Source: JAIEOG01 sp964519985
GTDB lineage: Bacteria; Bdellovibrionota; FAC87; UBA2466
Length of the DNA stretch: 64,000 nucleotides
Reading direction: 5' to 3'
Assembly: GCA_964519985.1 (NCBI GenBank)
Contig: CAZFMF010000002.1
Span: 124,001 to 188,000, forward strand
Both the position numbers and the translations under genes were made by a program. The notes below the pieces were generated by a model. That model did no database searches. It saw nothing but the letters and a program-made list of their open reading frames with translations, and had not been told where the DNA came from. Of the stretch, positions 24,769-33,452 are shown piece after piece (the stretch's first letter is position 1; each line of letters opens with the position of its first letter).

Positions 24769-25661
24769 GAATGCGTCTCCAGAAGCTTGCGCAACAAAGG
24801 CCGCAGGCGCTCGGCGAGATCCGGGCGATGCAAAGCCGCGTCGACTTGCGCCAAAACGTAATAAAGGTGATTGCCGACATCGTACCGATTGTCGTCTAAC
24901 ACCATCGCCTGCAGCCGACCGGCCGCGGCCAGAGTGTCCATCCCGTCCGTCAGCTGAATCTCACCGCCCACTCCCGGTTTGACCGCCTCGAGCGCGTCGA
25001 GAATTTCGGGCTGAAATACGTAGCGGCCAATGATCGCCAGCTGACTCGGTGCCTTCTCGGGTTTGGGTTTTTCTACCGTGCGTTTGACGGGAATGGCCGC
25101 TCCCCCTTCCGCCGCCGGGCCGCTGGGTTCAATGATTCCGTAGTTGCTCACTTCCGACTTGGGTACGGACATCACCCCAATGACCGAGGAAGCCGTTTGC
25201 TCCGCCGTCTCGGCCAGGAGTTTCAGACCCCGTTTGCCCTTGGCGCCCCAGGGCGCAAAAATTTCGTCACCTAAGCAAACCGCAAAGGGTTCGTTGCCAA
25301 TCAAAGGTTTGGCGCAAAGCACGGCGTGGCCCAGCCCTTTGGGTTCCTTTTGCCGCACGCTCAACACATCCACCATCGTCCCGATACGCCGAATCTTATC
25401 GGCCAATTCATCTTTGCCCTTCTGCCGCAGCCACGCCTCTAGCGCCGGCGAGGGATCAAAGTAGTCTTCGAGGGCCGTCTTGCCCTTGCTCGTGACAAAA
25501 ATCACCTGCTCAATGCCGGCCTGCACCGCTTCTTCCACGATGTAATGCAGGGCGGGTGTATCGATGATGGGGAGCAGTTCCTTGGGGACTTCCTTCGTAA
25601 AGGGTAGGCCCCGGGTACCCAGTCCCGCCGCGGGAATCACTACTTTTCGAATGCGCGCCAT
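24765..25661 (-). CDS. galU: UTP--glucose-1-phosphate uridylyltransferase
   Basis: 298 residues from the ATG at 25661; a longer open frame upstream is non-coding in character. The nucleotidyltransferase signature is at the N-terminus: VVIPAAGLGTRGLPFTKEVPKELLPI, with the catalytic KE. VVYVTSKGK-like (IFVTSKGKTALEDYFD) and EKPKPEKAPSQLAIIGRYVF follow. The enzyme makes UDP-glucose, a donor for envelope glycans and possibly for the polysaccharide genes at 8-13.6 kb. Length fits bacterial GalU (290-302). The first gene of a three-gene coupled operon; divergent from a methyltransferase. Confidence 0.95.
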   Translation of the reverse strand: MARIRKVVIPAAGLGTRGLPFTKEVPKELLPIIDTPALHYIVEEAVQAGIEQVIFVTSKGKTALEDYFDPSPALEAWLRQKGKDELADKIRRIGTMVDVLSVRQKEPKGLGHAVLCAKPLIGNEPFAVCLGDEIFAPWGAKGKRGLKLLAETAEQTASSVIGVMSVPKSEVSNYGIIEPSGPAAEGGAAIPVKRTVEKPKPEKAPSQLAIIGRYVFQPEILDALEAVKPGVGGEIQLTDGMDTLAAAGRLQAMVLDDNRYDVGNHLYYVLAQVDAALHRPDLAERLRPLLRKLLETHS

Positions 25662-25809
25662 GAAGACCCATCCTAACCGGCGGCTCGCCGCTTGGAAAGC
25701 CGAAGCGCCCCCAAACCCCGCCATGACACAAAGGGTCGCGTCGAGAGGCGGCCGGCAAGGCTGGACCGCAGCTCCCCTTCCCTTTATGATCGTGCAAACA
25801 GGGGACAAA

Positions 25810-26454
25810 ATGCGGGAGCCACTTCGCAAGGACGAGGAGTACAACGAGTACGTCAAAGACTTCTATCGCAAGATTGAAGATTACGACTGGAACAAGGTCA
25901 CCGACGAGCGGATCGGCCTTGAATCCTGGTTGCACCGCATCCGCGAAAGAAAAACGAAAGAACTGATCGAAAAGTATGGAAAGGGGAACCAGTTTCTCGA
26001 CGTCGGCTGCGGGACGGGACTGATCCTCCGCCACATGCCGGCCGGCGCGATGGGCATCGATTTAAATGAGCGGCACCTCGGCCGCGCGGCCAAGTACGCG
26101 CCCAATGCCAAGGTACAAGTCGGTGACGCCGAAAATATTCCCTTCACCAGCTCGGTTTTTACTACGGTGGTTTGCACCGAAACCCTCGAGCACCTGGTGC
26201 TCCCGCAGAAAGCCCTTTCGGAAATTCACCGCGTCTTAAAACCGGGTGGCATCTTTATCGGATCTACCCCCCGACGCGCCCTGCTCTGGCGCCTACGTTT
26301 TTTATCGTCGACTCACTACCACAACGAACCCTTCCACAACGAGTATGAGGAGCGGGACTTAAGAGCCCTCTTCGAGCCGAAGTTCGAAGTGGTCCTGTTC
26401 AAGAAGGATGTCTTCCGCGCGATGTTCTTTTTTGTCCTGAAGAAAAATGGGTAA
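25810..26454 (+). CDS. SAM-dependent methyltransferase
   Basis: 214 residues from the ATG at 25810, which follows AGGGGA at good spacing; an upstream open frame is spurious. Class I fold: motif I FLDVGCGTG at residues 62-70, acidic residue in GIDLNERHL, GDAENIPF, TETLEHL and KPGGIFIGSTPRR. Members of this group act on small molecules, lipids or sugars; the substrate cannot be told. It overlaps the following membrane protein gene by 8 bp, so both likely act on an envelope molecule. The last 30 residues are rich in Phe and Lys. Confidence 0.88.
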   Translation: MREPLRKDEEYNEYVKDFYRKIEDYDWNKVTDERIGLESWLHRIRERKTKELIEKYGKGNQFLDVGCGTGLILRHMPAGAMGIDLNERHLGRAAKYAPNAKVQVGDAENIPFTSSVFTTVVCTETLEHLVLPQKALSEIHRVLKPGGIFIGSTPRRALLWRLRFLSSTHYHNEPFHNEYEERDLRALFEPKFEVVLFKKDVFRAMFFFVLKKNG

Positions 26455-28129
26455 GAAAAATCGCCAGCGCGGTGGACTGCCCTCTGCCGTCGGGCCCCGC
26501 GGTCTCTTTGCGTCCCTTTTCACCGGCACGCCGTGGAAACCGACACTCATCGCGGCCAGCATCGCCTTCTTCCTCTTTCTTCCGGTGGTCGGCTTCAATT
26601 TCGTGAATGTCGACGATCCCAAACACATCGACAATAACCCCTACTATCGGCCGCTCACGGTCGCCAACGTGATGACCCTGTGGACCAAGCCGTACCTGAT
26701 CTACATGCCGGTGACCTTCACCTCGTGGGCCGTCGATGCGATGTTGGCGGGACCCCACACCGTCGCGGTGGCCTCCTCCGAGGGCCCCTCCCCGCGCTTT
26801 CGCTTTCAGCCGGGTATTTTCCATTTCACCAATTTGCTTCTGCATTTGCTGTGTACGGTTCTGGTTTTTTGGATTCTAAGGCTTTGGGTTCGCCACGATT
26901 GGGCCGCCTTCGCGGGGGCCATACTGTTTGCGATCCATCCGCTTCAAGTGGAACCGGTCGCGTGGGTCTCCGCACGCAAGGACACGCTTTCCGGCTTTTT
27001 CTTTTTTTCGGCGATCTGGCTTTACACGCTCTACGCCCGCAGTGAACGGGCGGACAGGTGGAAACTCTACGCCACTGCTTTCGGCGCTTTCCTCCTCGCC
27101 ATGCTCGCCAAACCGCCGGTCGCGGTTTTGCCGGCGATTTTGGTCGTTTCCGGCCGGTGGATTGAGGGCAAGGATTGGAAGGACCTCGCCAAGGAGCTGG
27201 GACCGTGGTTCCTCGCCGCGCTACCGGTCGTCTTTCTCGCCGTCGATACGCAGCCCGATGAGCGCATGCCTTTCGTGCCGCCCGCGCTCAGCTTCCGCCC
27301 CTTCGTTGCGCTCGATGCCATCGCGTTTTACCTGGGCAAACTCGTCTACCCCTTCGGCTTGATGATGGATTACGGTCGCTCGCCGGAGTGGTTAAAGCAC
27401 TCCCGCGCTCTGGGGTGGACACCTTGGGTGGCGGGGGTCGTTTTGATCGCGGCCGGTGTCTCACTTTTTTTCGCGCGGGCCCGTTGGTTTGGTGTCGGAA
27501 TGGCGGTATTCCTGATCGCGCTAAGCCCGGTCTTGGGCTTGAAACCGTTTTTCTTCCAAACCGTGTCGACGGTTTCCGACCGCTATGTCTACGGCGGCTT
27601 AATCGGCATCAGCTGGATTTTAGCGTACGCCCTACGTGCGACGTGGAACCTAACGTGGATCCGCTACGCAATGGTGGCGGTCGGGCTTTTTCTCGGGGCC
27701 CGGAGTTATTCCCAGCTTTGGGTGTGGCGGGATAGCCTCGCGCTTTTTCGCCACAACGTCGCCCTCAACCCTTCGAGCTGGCTCGCGTGGAACAACCTCG
27801 GTTCCCACTTCGAGAAACTCACGCGCTGGGATCTGGCCGCCGAAAACTACGAAAGAGCCGCGGCCATCCACCCCACCCCGCTCGTCTACAACAACTTAGG
27901 ATCGGCCTATATGAATTTGAACCAGATCGATCGCGCCGAAAATGCGTTTCGGCAATCCATTGCGCTCGATCCCGGCTCTCCGATCGATCATTTCAATCTC
28001 GGGCTCATCTACCAAAACCGAAACCAGATCGAAAATGCGCGCCGGAGTTTCGAGACCGCGCTGCGACTCAACCCGGCGATGGAACCGGCCCGAGCGGCAC
28101 TTCGCTCGCTGGCGGGTGTGGGGAAATAA
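26447..28129 (+). CDS. GT-C type membrane glycosyltransferase with C-terminal TPR domain (TMTC-like)
   Basis: 560 residues. About ten membrane helices fill residues 35-440. The first periplasmic loop has VNVDDPKHIDNN, with the Asp pair (56-57) typical of polyprenyl-sugar-using transferases. The loop between later helices contains DTQPDERMPFVP. After the last helix come three or four tetratricopeptide repeats (NNLGSHFEKL, NNLGSAYMNL, HFNLGLIYQNRNQI). The plan matches TMTC/PMT-like O-glycosylases: a lipid-linked sugar may be moved on to a protein or glycan in the periplasm. The eight-base overlap with the methyltransferase argues for coupled synthesis. The acceptor is unknown. Confidence 0.82.
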   Translation: MGKKNRQRGGLPSAVGPRGLFASLFTGTPWKPTLIAASIAFFLFLPVVGFNFVNVDDPKHIDNNPYYRPLTVANVMTLWTKPYLIYMPVTFTSWAVDAMLAGPHTVAVASSEGPSPRFRFQPGIFHFTNLLLHLLCTVLVFWILRLWVRHDWAAFAGAILFAIHPLQVEPVAWVSARKDTLSGFFFFSAIWLYTLYARSERADRWKLYATAFGAFLLAMLAKPPVAVLPAILVVSGRWIEGKDWKDLAKELGPWFLAALPVVFLAVDTQPDERMPFVPPALSFRPFVALDAIAFYLGKLVYPFGLMMDYGRSPEWLKHSRALGWTPWVAGVVLIAAGVSLFFARARWFGVGMAVFLIALSPVLGLKPFFFQTVSTVSDRYVYGGLIGISWILAYALRATWNLTWIRYAMVAVGLFLGARSYSQLWVWRDSLALFRHNVALNPSSWLAWNNLGSHFEKLTRWDLAAENYERAAAIHPTPLVYNNLGSAYMNLNQIDRAENAFRQSIALDPGSPIDHFNLGLIYQNRNQIENARRSFETALRLNPAMEPARAALRSLAGVGK

Positions 28130-28259
28130 CCACTTAGAACTTCCCAAGTGTTGGCTTTCCGACCGACGGCGACACGCCAAGTCACCCGGAGATCCTTGCC
28201 CATCGGGCTTTCCGTCATTGTCGAGCTCTGGTACACCAATTGCTTAAGTCTGATGACAC

Positions 28260-29201
28260 ATGGAAGATTACTTCTCCTCGACTCAGGGCTATCGCATCCA
28301 AAAGTCGCTCCGAAAATCGGTTCGCTTCGAAGGCATCGGTCTGCACACCGGCATTGCGGTAGGACTCGAATTGCACCCCGCGCCGCCGAATCACGGGATC
28401 GTCTTTGAACGGCACGACTTGGATCGGCCGGTCCGAATTCCCGCGCACTTCGATACGGTCGTGGCGACGTCAATGGCAACGACCCTCGGGATGAATGATT
28501 GGCCGGAGGCTCGGGTCGGCACCGTCGAGCACTTGATGGCGGCCCTCTACGCTTTGGGACTGACGAACGTTCGGGCGGTGGTAGAAGGCCCCGAGATTCC
28601 GATTCTCGATGGTAGCGCCAACCCTTTCATTCAGGCCATTTTGGAAGTCGGCATCGATTTCCAACCCTTCTCCAATCCGGTTTTGCGCGTACTCAAGCCG
28701 GTCAAGGTTTTCCGCGATGGCGTGATTTGCGAGCTCTTGCCACGCGAACGACTGCGTCTAACGACTTCGGTGGATTTTCCGCACCCCTCGATTGGCCTTC
28801 AGACTTTCGCATTGGAGATGACTCCGGGAGCGTTTATCGAGGAAATTTGCGCCGCGCGGACCTTCGGCTTTTTAAAGGATGTCGAACGGCTCCGCCAGAA
28901 TCGGCTCGCGTTGGGTGCGTCCGTAGAAAACGTTTTGGCCTTCTCCGAAGAGGGCGTGGTGAATCCGGAGGGCCCCCGCTTTACCGACGAGTGCGTGCGC
29001 CACAAGCTCCTCGACGCGATTGGGGATTTGGCGTTAATGGGGTGTTGGATCGAAGGGGAAATGGTTAGCTTCCGCGGGGGCCACTCGATGCACCTTTCAT
29101 TGCTCCAGGCCTTGCGCGAACACCCGCACCACTGGCAGATCGATCCGGCCGTACCGCTCAACCCCGCCAAGCCCGAACCGAGCCGTCGGGTCAGACGCTA
29201 A
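28260..29201 (+). CDS. lpxC: UDP-3-O-acyl-N-acetylglucosamine deacetylase
   Basis: 313 residues. Zinc ligands and base are visible: Glu90-His91 in TVEHLMAAL, His248 and Asp252 in DECVRHKLLDAIGDL, plus His275 in GGHSMH. VRFEGIGLHTG is the family N-terminus. LpxC removes the acetyl group from UDP-acyl-GlcNAc and commits the cell to lipid A synthesis. Length is close to the usual 300-305. The gene stands alone on the plus strand and its 3' end overlaps thiQ by 11 bp. The Arg/Pro-rich tail (NPAKPEPSRRVRR) is longer than usual. Confidence 0.97.
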   Translation: MEDYFSSTQGYRIQKSLRKSVRFEGIGLHTGIAVGLELHPAPPNHGIVFERHDLDRPVRIPAHFDTVVATSMATTLGMNDWPEARVGTVEHLMAALYALGLTNVRAVVEGPEIPILDGSANPFIQAILEVGIDFQPFSNPVLRVLKPVKVFRDGVICELLPRERLRLTTSVDFPHPSIGLQTFALEMTPGAFIEEICAARTFGFLKDVERLRQNRLALGASVENVLAFSEEGVVNPEGPRFTDECVRHKLLDAIGDLALMGCWIEGEMVSFRGGHSMHLSLLQALREHPHHWQIDPAVPLNPAKPEPSRRVRR

Positions 29202-29832
29202 AACAACGCCCATTTTCTTGCCGATATGCGCGATCCGCCAACGCCGCAACATCTTCCGGGTGGTGAGAGACGAGCAATGCGGCTAGCCCGGTTTCCCGCA
29301 CCAACCCTTTTAACCGCTCGCGCAATTCGCCTCGCGTTGTCGCATCCAGTGCGGAAAAAGGTTCATCCAAAAGCAGAACGGGAAAGCCGGTCGCGAAAGC
29401 CCGCGCCAAGGCCACGCGTTGCGCCTGCCCTTCCGATAGCTGGGAAATCCGACGCGATCCGAACCCGTCCAGCCCTACCCGCGCGAGCCACTCCGCGGCG
29501 ATGCGCCGGCGATCCCCCTTCCCCATCCCTTGGATGCGTAGTCCGAAAGCCACATTGTCTTCGACATTCCAGTGGGGAAATAGGCTCGAGCGCTGAAAAA
29601 CCAACCCCACCCGACGCCGCTCCGGTGGCCACGCCGAAACATCCTCGCCGTTCACCCGGACCACTCCGGTGGACGGGACGAAGCCCGCAATGGCTTCGAG
29701 TAGCGTCGTCTTGCCCGACCCGCTTGCGCCCGTGAGCGCGGCAATCGTTCCCGGCGCAATCGTTAGCGCTTCCCATTGCGCGGTGAAACTGCCGCGCCGA
29801 ACTACTAAGTTTTCTAGTTCGAGGCCGTTCAA
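29191..29832 (-). CDS. thiQ: Thiamine ABC transporter ATPase
   Basis: 213 residues, a complete ABC ATPase: Walker A GASGSGKTT near residue 40, Q-loop FQRSSLFP, signature LSEGQAQRVALARA, Walker B VLLLDEPFSALD, and switch His in VSHHPEDV. The size is typical of ThiQ (about 215-232), smaller than most importers. It powers uptake of thiamine, thiamine monophosphate and diphosphate through ThiP. The start codon is TTG and overlaps the thiP stop (TTGA). The assignment to thiamine rests on the neighbouring binding protein. Confidence 0.92.
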   Translation of the reverse strand: MNGLELENLVVRRGSFTAQWEALTIAPGTIAALTGASGSGKTTLLEAIAGFVPSTGVVRVNGEDVSAWPPERRRVGLVFQRSSLFPHWNVEDNVAFGLRIQGMGKGDRRRIAAEWLARVGLDGFGSRRISQLSEGQAQRVALARAFATGFPVLLLDEPFSALDATTRGELRERLKGLVRETGLAALLVSHHPEDVAALADRAYRQENGRCFSV

Positions 29833-31376
29833 GCCGTGACCTCTCTTTGAAAAAAGCCCGTCGCACCGGCCAAGAGCGCGGTCAACGCCAAGAGCACGGT
29901 GGCACTCGCGTAGGCTTCTTCGAAACGGTAACGCGACATCTGCTGATAAATGAGATGAGTGAGATTGCTCGTAGCTTCACTTGGAAAGAGCAGCACGGCA
30001 CCCGCCTCACCGATCGAAATCGCCGCCCCAAGAAAAAATCCCGAAGCTAAGGCCCCGCGCAAGGCCGGCCATTCCACCCAAAAAAAACGCTGCCACGGTC
30101 CCGCGCCTAACGAGGCGGACAGGCGATACCACTCGTCCGGGATTCGGGAAAATCCATCTTCTAGGGGGCGGTACACCACGGGAAGCGCCACCAGGGTTTG
30201 CACCACCGCCACCCCGAGAAAGAGCGAAAGGTTCCCCTGCCCCCAGGCCGGAAAGGCGAGGCGCCAACCGAGCAAAATCAAAAGGCTCGAGACCGCGAGC
30301 GGCAAGGTGAAGACCCATCCCGCCCACCGGCGAATCGTTTCGGATCGGCGGGCACCGTAGGCGGCTGGCAGGGCCACCCCTACACTCAAGGCCCCGGAAA
30401 AAAAACACAGCTTCACGCTGACCCAGAGTGCTCCCGCCCAAATCGAAACGTCGGATACGGCACCCAAGCCCTGCGCGACAATCCATCCCAGTGGAAGCAA
30501 AACCAAGACTGCGAGCAGAACGCCAAAAGCCGTCTCCGCAAAATACCTCGAAATCCGGCTGCGAAACCGATAGGCGGAAAAGGCGTCACGGGAATCGGCC
30601 AACCTCGGACGCGGGCGGAACCAGAACCCCATGAGCGCGGTCGCTACACCCATCTGCAGCAATGCCATCCGCACGGCGGTGGCGACATCCAGATCGTGTT
30701 TGATCGCTTGGTAGATCGCCACTTCAATCGTCGTGAAACGGGGACTGCCTCCCAAGATCAAAACGATCAAGAAGCTTGCCGAGCTAAAAAGAAAAGCCAG
30801 CAGGGCCGCGTTGCAAAACGCCGGACGAATGCGCGGCCACGTGGCCGTCGCGAAACAGCGCAGGCGGGACGCCCCCAGCGACAGGGCCACTTTCTCCAGC
30901 GTCCGATCGCCTTCCACCAGAGCCGGACCCACGAGTTGGATAAAAAGGGGGAAATTGAAAAGAGCGTGCCCCAACAAAATACCCGGCCACCCGTAGATGC
31001 CGTTCCATTCGCCCAACACGGAAAAAACCGGCGCCGCCATTCCATTGCGTCCCCATACTCCGAGCAGCCCGAGAGCCGCGAGGATCGGGGGCAACGAGAA
31101 TGGAATCCAGGTCAGGGCGGACAAGATCCGACGCAGAATCCCGCGGGAATCGGCGTAGAGCATCGCTCCGGCCATCCCGATCACCGCGCTCAAGGCCGTG
31201 CTGGCCAATGCTTGCAAATAGGTGAAGCCAATGACGTGGATCAAGAAAGCATCGAAGGCCGAGTCTAGCGGAGCGCTGGTCAGCCCGCGCACAAAAAGCA
31301 CGCCCAGTGGGTAGAGGAAAAAAAGCGCAAGAAAAAGACCCGTTAGGGCGAGGGTGAAACGCGATACAATCCCCAT
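29829..31376 (-). CDS. thiP: Thiamine ABC transporter permease (fused two-domain)
   Basis: 515 residues: two MetI-type permease domains of about 250 residues each, in one chain, as in ThiP. The EAA loop shows as ALSLGASRLRCFATATWPRI in the first half and ASLGAGPWQRFFWVEWPAL in the second. About twelve membrane helices are present. The ATG overlaps the thiB stop (TAATG), and the stop overlaps the thiQ start, so the three proteins are made in fixed ratio. An upstream open frame to 31529 runs within thiB and is not used. Confidence 0.93.
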   Translation of the reverse strand: MGIVSRFTLALTGLFLALFFLYPLGVLFVRGLTSAPLDSAFDAFLIHVIGFTYLQALASTALSAVIGMAGAMLYADSRGILRRILSALTWIPFSLPPILAALGLLGVWGRNGMAAPVFSVLGEWNGIYGWPGILLGHALFNFPLFIQLVGPALVEGDRTLEKVALSLGASRLRCFATATWPRIRPAFCNAALLAFLFSSASFLIVLILGGSPRFTTIEVAIYQAIKHDLDVATAVRMALLQMGVATALMGFWFRPRPRLADSRDAFSAYRFRSRISRYFAETAFGVLLAVLVLLPLGWIVAQGLGAVSDVSIWAGALWVSVKLCFFSGALSVGVALPAAYGARRSETIRRWAGWVFTLPLAVSSLLILLGWRLAFPAWGQGNLSLFLGVAVVQTLVALPVVYRPLEDGFSRIPDEWYRLSASLGAGPWQRFFWVEWPALRGALASGFFLGAAISIGEAGAVLLFPSEATSNLTHLIYQQMSRYRFEEAYASATVLLALTALLAGATGFFQREVTA

Positions 31377-32377
31377 TACCGCAGCCCGGCCGCCAACGCT
31401 GTCCACGTTTTCAGATCTTCGCGACCCACGTGCCGTGCCACATCGGGCGAGTCGAGAACTTTGGTGACCGGCGGGAGGCCCTGAAAGCTTTTGGGCAATG
31501 GCGTGCCCGCGCGCGCCGGATACATCCACTGCCGGGTTGGCAACGCCGCCTGGCTTTCGGCGGAAACGAGCAACTCAATCCATTTGCGCGCACATTCCTT
31601 TTGCTTCGAGGTGGAGACGATTCCGGCCGCTTCGACTTGGCGGTAATTCCCCTCGGGAAAAATCATGGCCTGGACGTGGGTGTTTTTCTCTTTCTCGATG
31701 TGGTAGGCGGGGCTCGTCGTATAGGAAAAAACGAAATCGGCTTCGCCGGAAAGAAAGAGCCCATACGCCGCCGACCACCCGGGCGAGATCGTCACCGCCT
31801 GCCCCAGGAGTTTTTTCCAGAACGCCGGGAAAGCGTCGCCGGGAAACAGAATGCGCGTCCAAACCAAAAGGCTCTGACCCAAGCTAGAGGTGCGGGGATC
31901 TTCCAATACGAGTTTCTTGCGATAGGCCGTTTGGTCGGCAAAGGCCTGCAGACTCATTCCCGCGGCGGGGGGATTCTTACGGCGATCATCGAAGCAGATG
32001 GAAAGATAACCATAGTCGAAAGGAACCCACTTTTTTTCCGAGTCGAAGACAAGATCCGATCCAATCGGCTTCAGCAACTCCTCCGGAGCGCGATCGAAAA
32101 CGCGGATTTCGCGCGCCCGGCGCAAGAGCGTCTGATCGACGCCAATGACGATATCAGCCCGGGTTTTCTTACCCTCTACCGCCACCTGATTCAGTGCTTC
32201 ACCGGCGGTGGGGAAAACCTGATACTTCACTTCGCAACCGGTGGCCGCCTTGGCCCGCGCCGACAACCACTCGCCCAAGGTATCTTTTCCATCAAAGGAA
32301 TCGTAGGTGTACACGTTGAGAACCGCGCCCCCGGCGGGGGACACGACGAGCATGGCGAGCCAGAACAGCGATTTCAT
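31376..32377 (-). CDS. thiB: Thiamine-binding periplasmic protein
   Basis: 333 residues from the ATG at 32377 (a GTG six codons earlier is possible). Signal peptide LFWLAMLVVSPAGGA. The mature part matches thiamine-binding proteins closely: LNVYTYDSF at the start, ADIVIGVDQTLL, VPFDYGYLSICFD, LEDPRTSSLGQSLLVW, PGWSAAYGLFLSGEADFVFSYTTSPAYH and TRQWMYP near the C-terminus. The Tyr/Trp positions that stack the thiamine rings are kept. The protein delivers thiamine to ThiPQ. No TPP riboswitch is seen upstream; instead a dispersed repeat fills the space to prmA. Confidence 0.95.
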   Translation of the reverse strand: MKSLFWLAMLVVSPAGGAVLNVYTYDSFDGKDTLGEWLSARAKAATGCEVKYQVFPTAGEALNQVAVEGKKTRADIVIGVDQTLLRRAREIRVFDRAPEELLKPIGSDLVFDSEKKWVPFDYGYLSICFDDRRKNPPAAGMSLQAFADQTAYRKKLVLEDPRTSSLGQSLLVWTRILFPGDAFPAFWKKLLGQAVTISPGWSAAYGLFLSGEADFVFSYTTSPAYHIEKEKNTHVQAMIFPEGNYRQVEAAGIVSTSKQKECARKWIELLVSAESQAALPTRQWMYPARAGTPLPKSFQGLPPVTKVLDSPDVARHVGREDLKTWTALAAGLR

Positions 32378-32396
32378 GCCTACTTGATTTGACACA

Positions 32397-32449
32397 CGCC
32401 GGTTGCCGAGGCAACCGGCGAGATTGCTTCGCCTTCGGCTCGCAATGAC
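32397..32449. repeat. Dispersed palindromic repeat, copy 5, with an extra 10-bp hairpin
   Basis: GAGATTGCTTCGCC..GGCTCGCAATGAC (32420-32449) is the right half of the repeat family. Next to it CGCCGGTTGCC-GAG-GCAACCGGCG (32397-32420) forms a perfect stem without a T tract. Together they fill the prmA-thiB gap and may stop or protect the prmA transcript. Confidence 0.8.
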
Positions 32450-32450
32450 G

Positions 32451-33452
32451 CTAGCTGGAGTGGGGATCGGAGCGACGGACGAGGGCTAGGGCAATCCATT
32501 CTTGGCTAGATTCGCTAGCTTCGAGCTGAAAGCCGACCTCGCCCATGATTTCCACGATTTCCGTCTTTTGACTGGCGAGCAGGCCCGAGAGGATCAATTG
32601 GCCCCGGGGCCCGAGCAAGCGGGCATATTGCGGCGCCAATTCGCGGTGGGTGTCGAGCAAGATATTCGATACGATGATATCGAAGGGGCCCTCAAATTCG
32701 GTCAGTTCCTCGTCCGAAAGCTCGACATTCACGCACTGATTGGCCTCGAGGTTCTCCGCCGCGACTTCCAGGGCGATGGGATCGTTATCGGTGGCGGTCA
32801 CGGATGCGACGCCCAGCTTCGAAAGCACCATCGCCAGAATGCCGGTGCCGGTTCCCACGTCCAAGGCCTGAATGTCATCGGGCTTCGTATGGAGCTCGAC
32901 AAAGTACTCCAGTAGCCGAATGCAGAGCCGAGTGCTCGCGTGCAGCCCCGTCCCAAAAGCCTGTCCGGGCTCCAGGACGAGCGGCACCATTCCGTCCGGA
33001 ACGACCGTCGTGAGATCCCAGGCCGGCTTTAAAAAGAACAGCTGGGTGAGTTTTTGCGGCAGATAATATTCTTTGTGCGCGTCGATCCAGTTTTCATCTT
33101 CGACGTCGTACCACTGGACTTGCGAGGCCCCCACTCCGATACCGGGAAAATGGGCGGCAAGATTGTTTAGGAACGGTTGAATTTGTTCTTCGACTTGATC
33201 GCGTTTGTCTTCTTCGAAATAGGCGCGAATCAGATTGTCGTCGCCGAGGTCATCCTCGACGATTCCCTGCGCACCCCATTCAAAGAGTTGGTCGACGACG
33301 GCGTCTTTGACCGGCGGGGCAATACGGATTTGGATTTCGAACCACTGCGTCTTGTCGCCCGCCAAAGCTTTTCGGGGGGACGTGCGCTTAGTTCCGGGGG
33401 ATCTGCGCGCGCGTGTTCGCGCCGCTTTCTTCGTAGGCCGGCTTTTTGGCAT
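32451..33452 (-). CDS. prmA: Ribosomal protein L11 methyltransferase with a basic N-terminal extension
   Basis: 333 residues from ATG 33452. The PrmA core starts near WFEIQIRIAPPVKDAVVDQLFEWGAQGIVEDD; the SAM site is DVGTGTGILAMVLSKLGV with FGTGLHASTRLCIRLLE before it and SNILLDTH after it. The enzyme methylates L11. Before the core there is an extension of about 33 residues that is very rich in Lys, Arg and Ser (KKAARTRARRSPGTKR) and is encoded in a 65-bp overlap with the upstream TPR gene. A shorter start would need a TTG in this segment. The tail may bind RNA; inference. Confidence 0.93.
   Translation of the reverse strand: MPKSRPTKKAARTRARRSPGTKRTSPRKALAGDKTQWFEIQIRIAPPVKDAVVDQLFEWGAQGIVEDDLGDDNLIRAYFEEDKRDQVEEQIQPFLNNLAAHFPGIGVGASQVQWYDVEDENWIDAHKEYYLPQKLTQLFFLKPAWDLTTVVPDGMVPLVLEPGQAFGTGLHASTRLCIRLLEYFVELHTKPDDIQALDVGTGTGILAMVLSKLGVASVTATDNDPIALEVAAENLEANQCVNVELSDEELTEFEGPFDIIVSNILLDTHRELAPQYARLLGPRGQLILSGLLASQKTEIVEIMGEVGFQLEASESSQEWIALALVRRSDPHSS

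Noticed and set aside
30198..31268. 356-codon plus-strand frame opposite thiP
   Set aside because: It is a shadow of a clear permease gene and its product is Arg/Gln-rich without hydrophobic core.
32378..32450. TPP riboswitch before thiB
   Set aside because: The gap is too short and holds only a repeat and hairpin; the CUGAGA-type core is absent.
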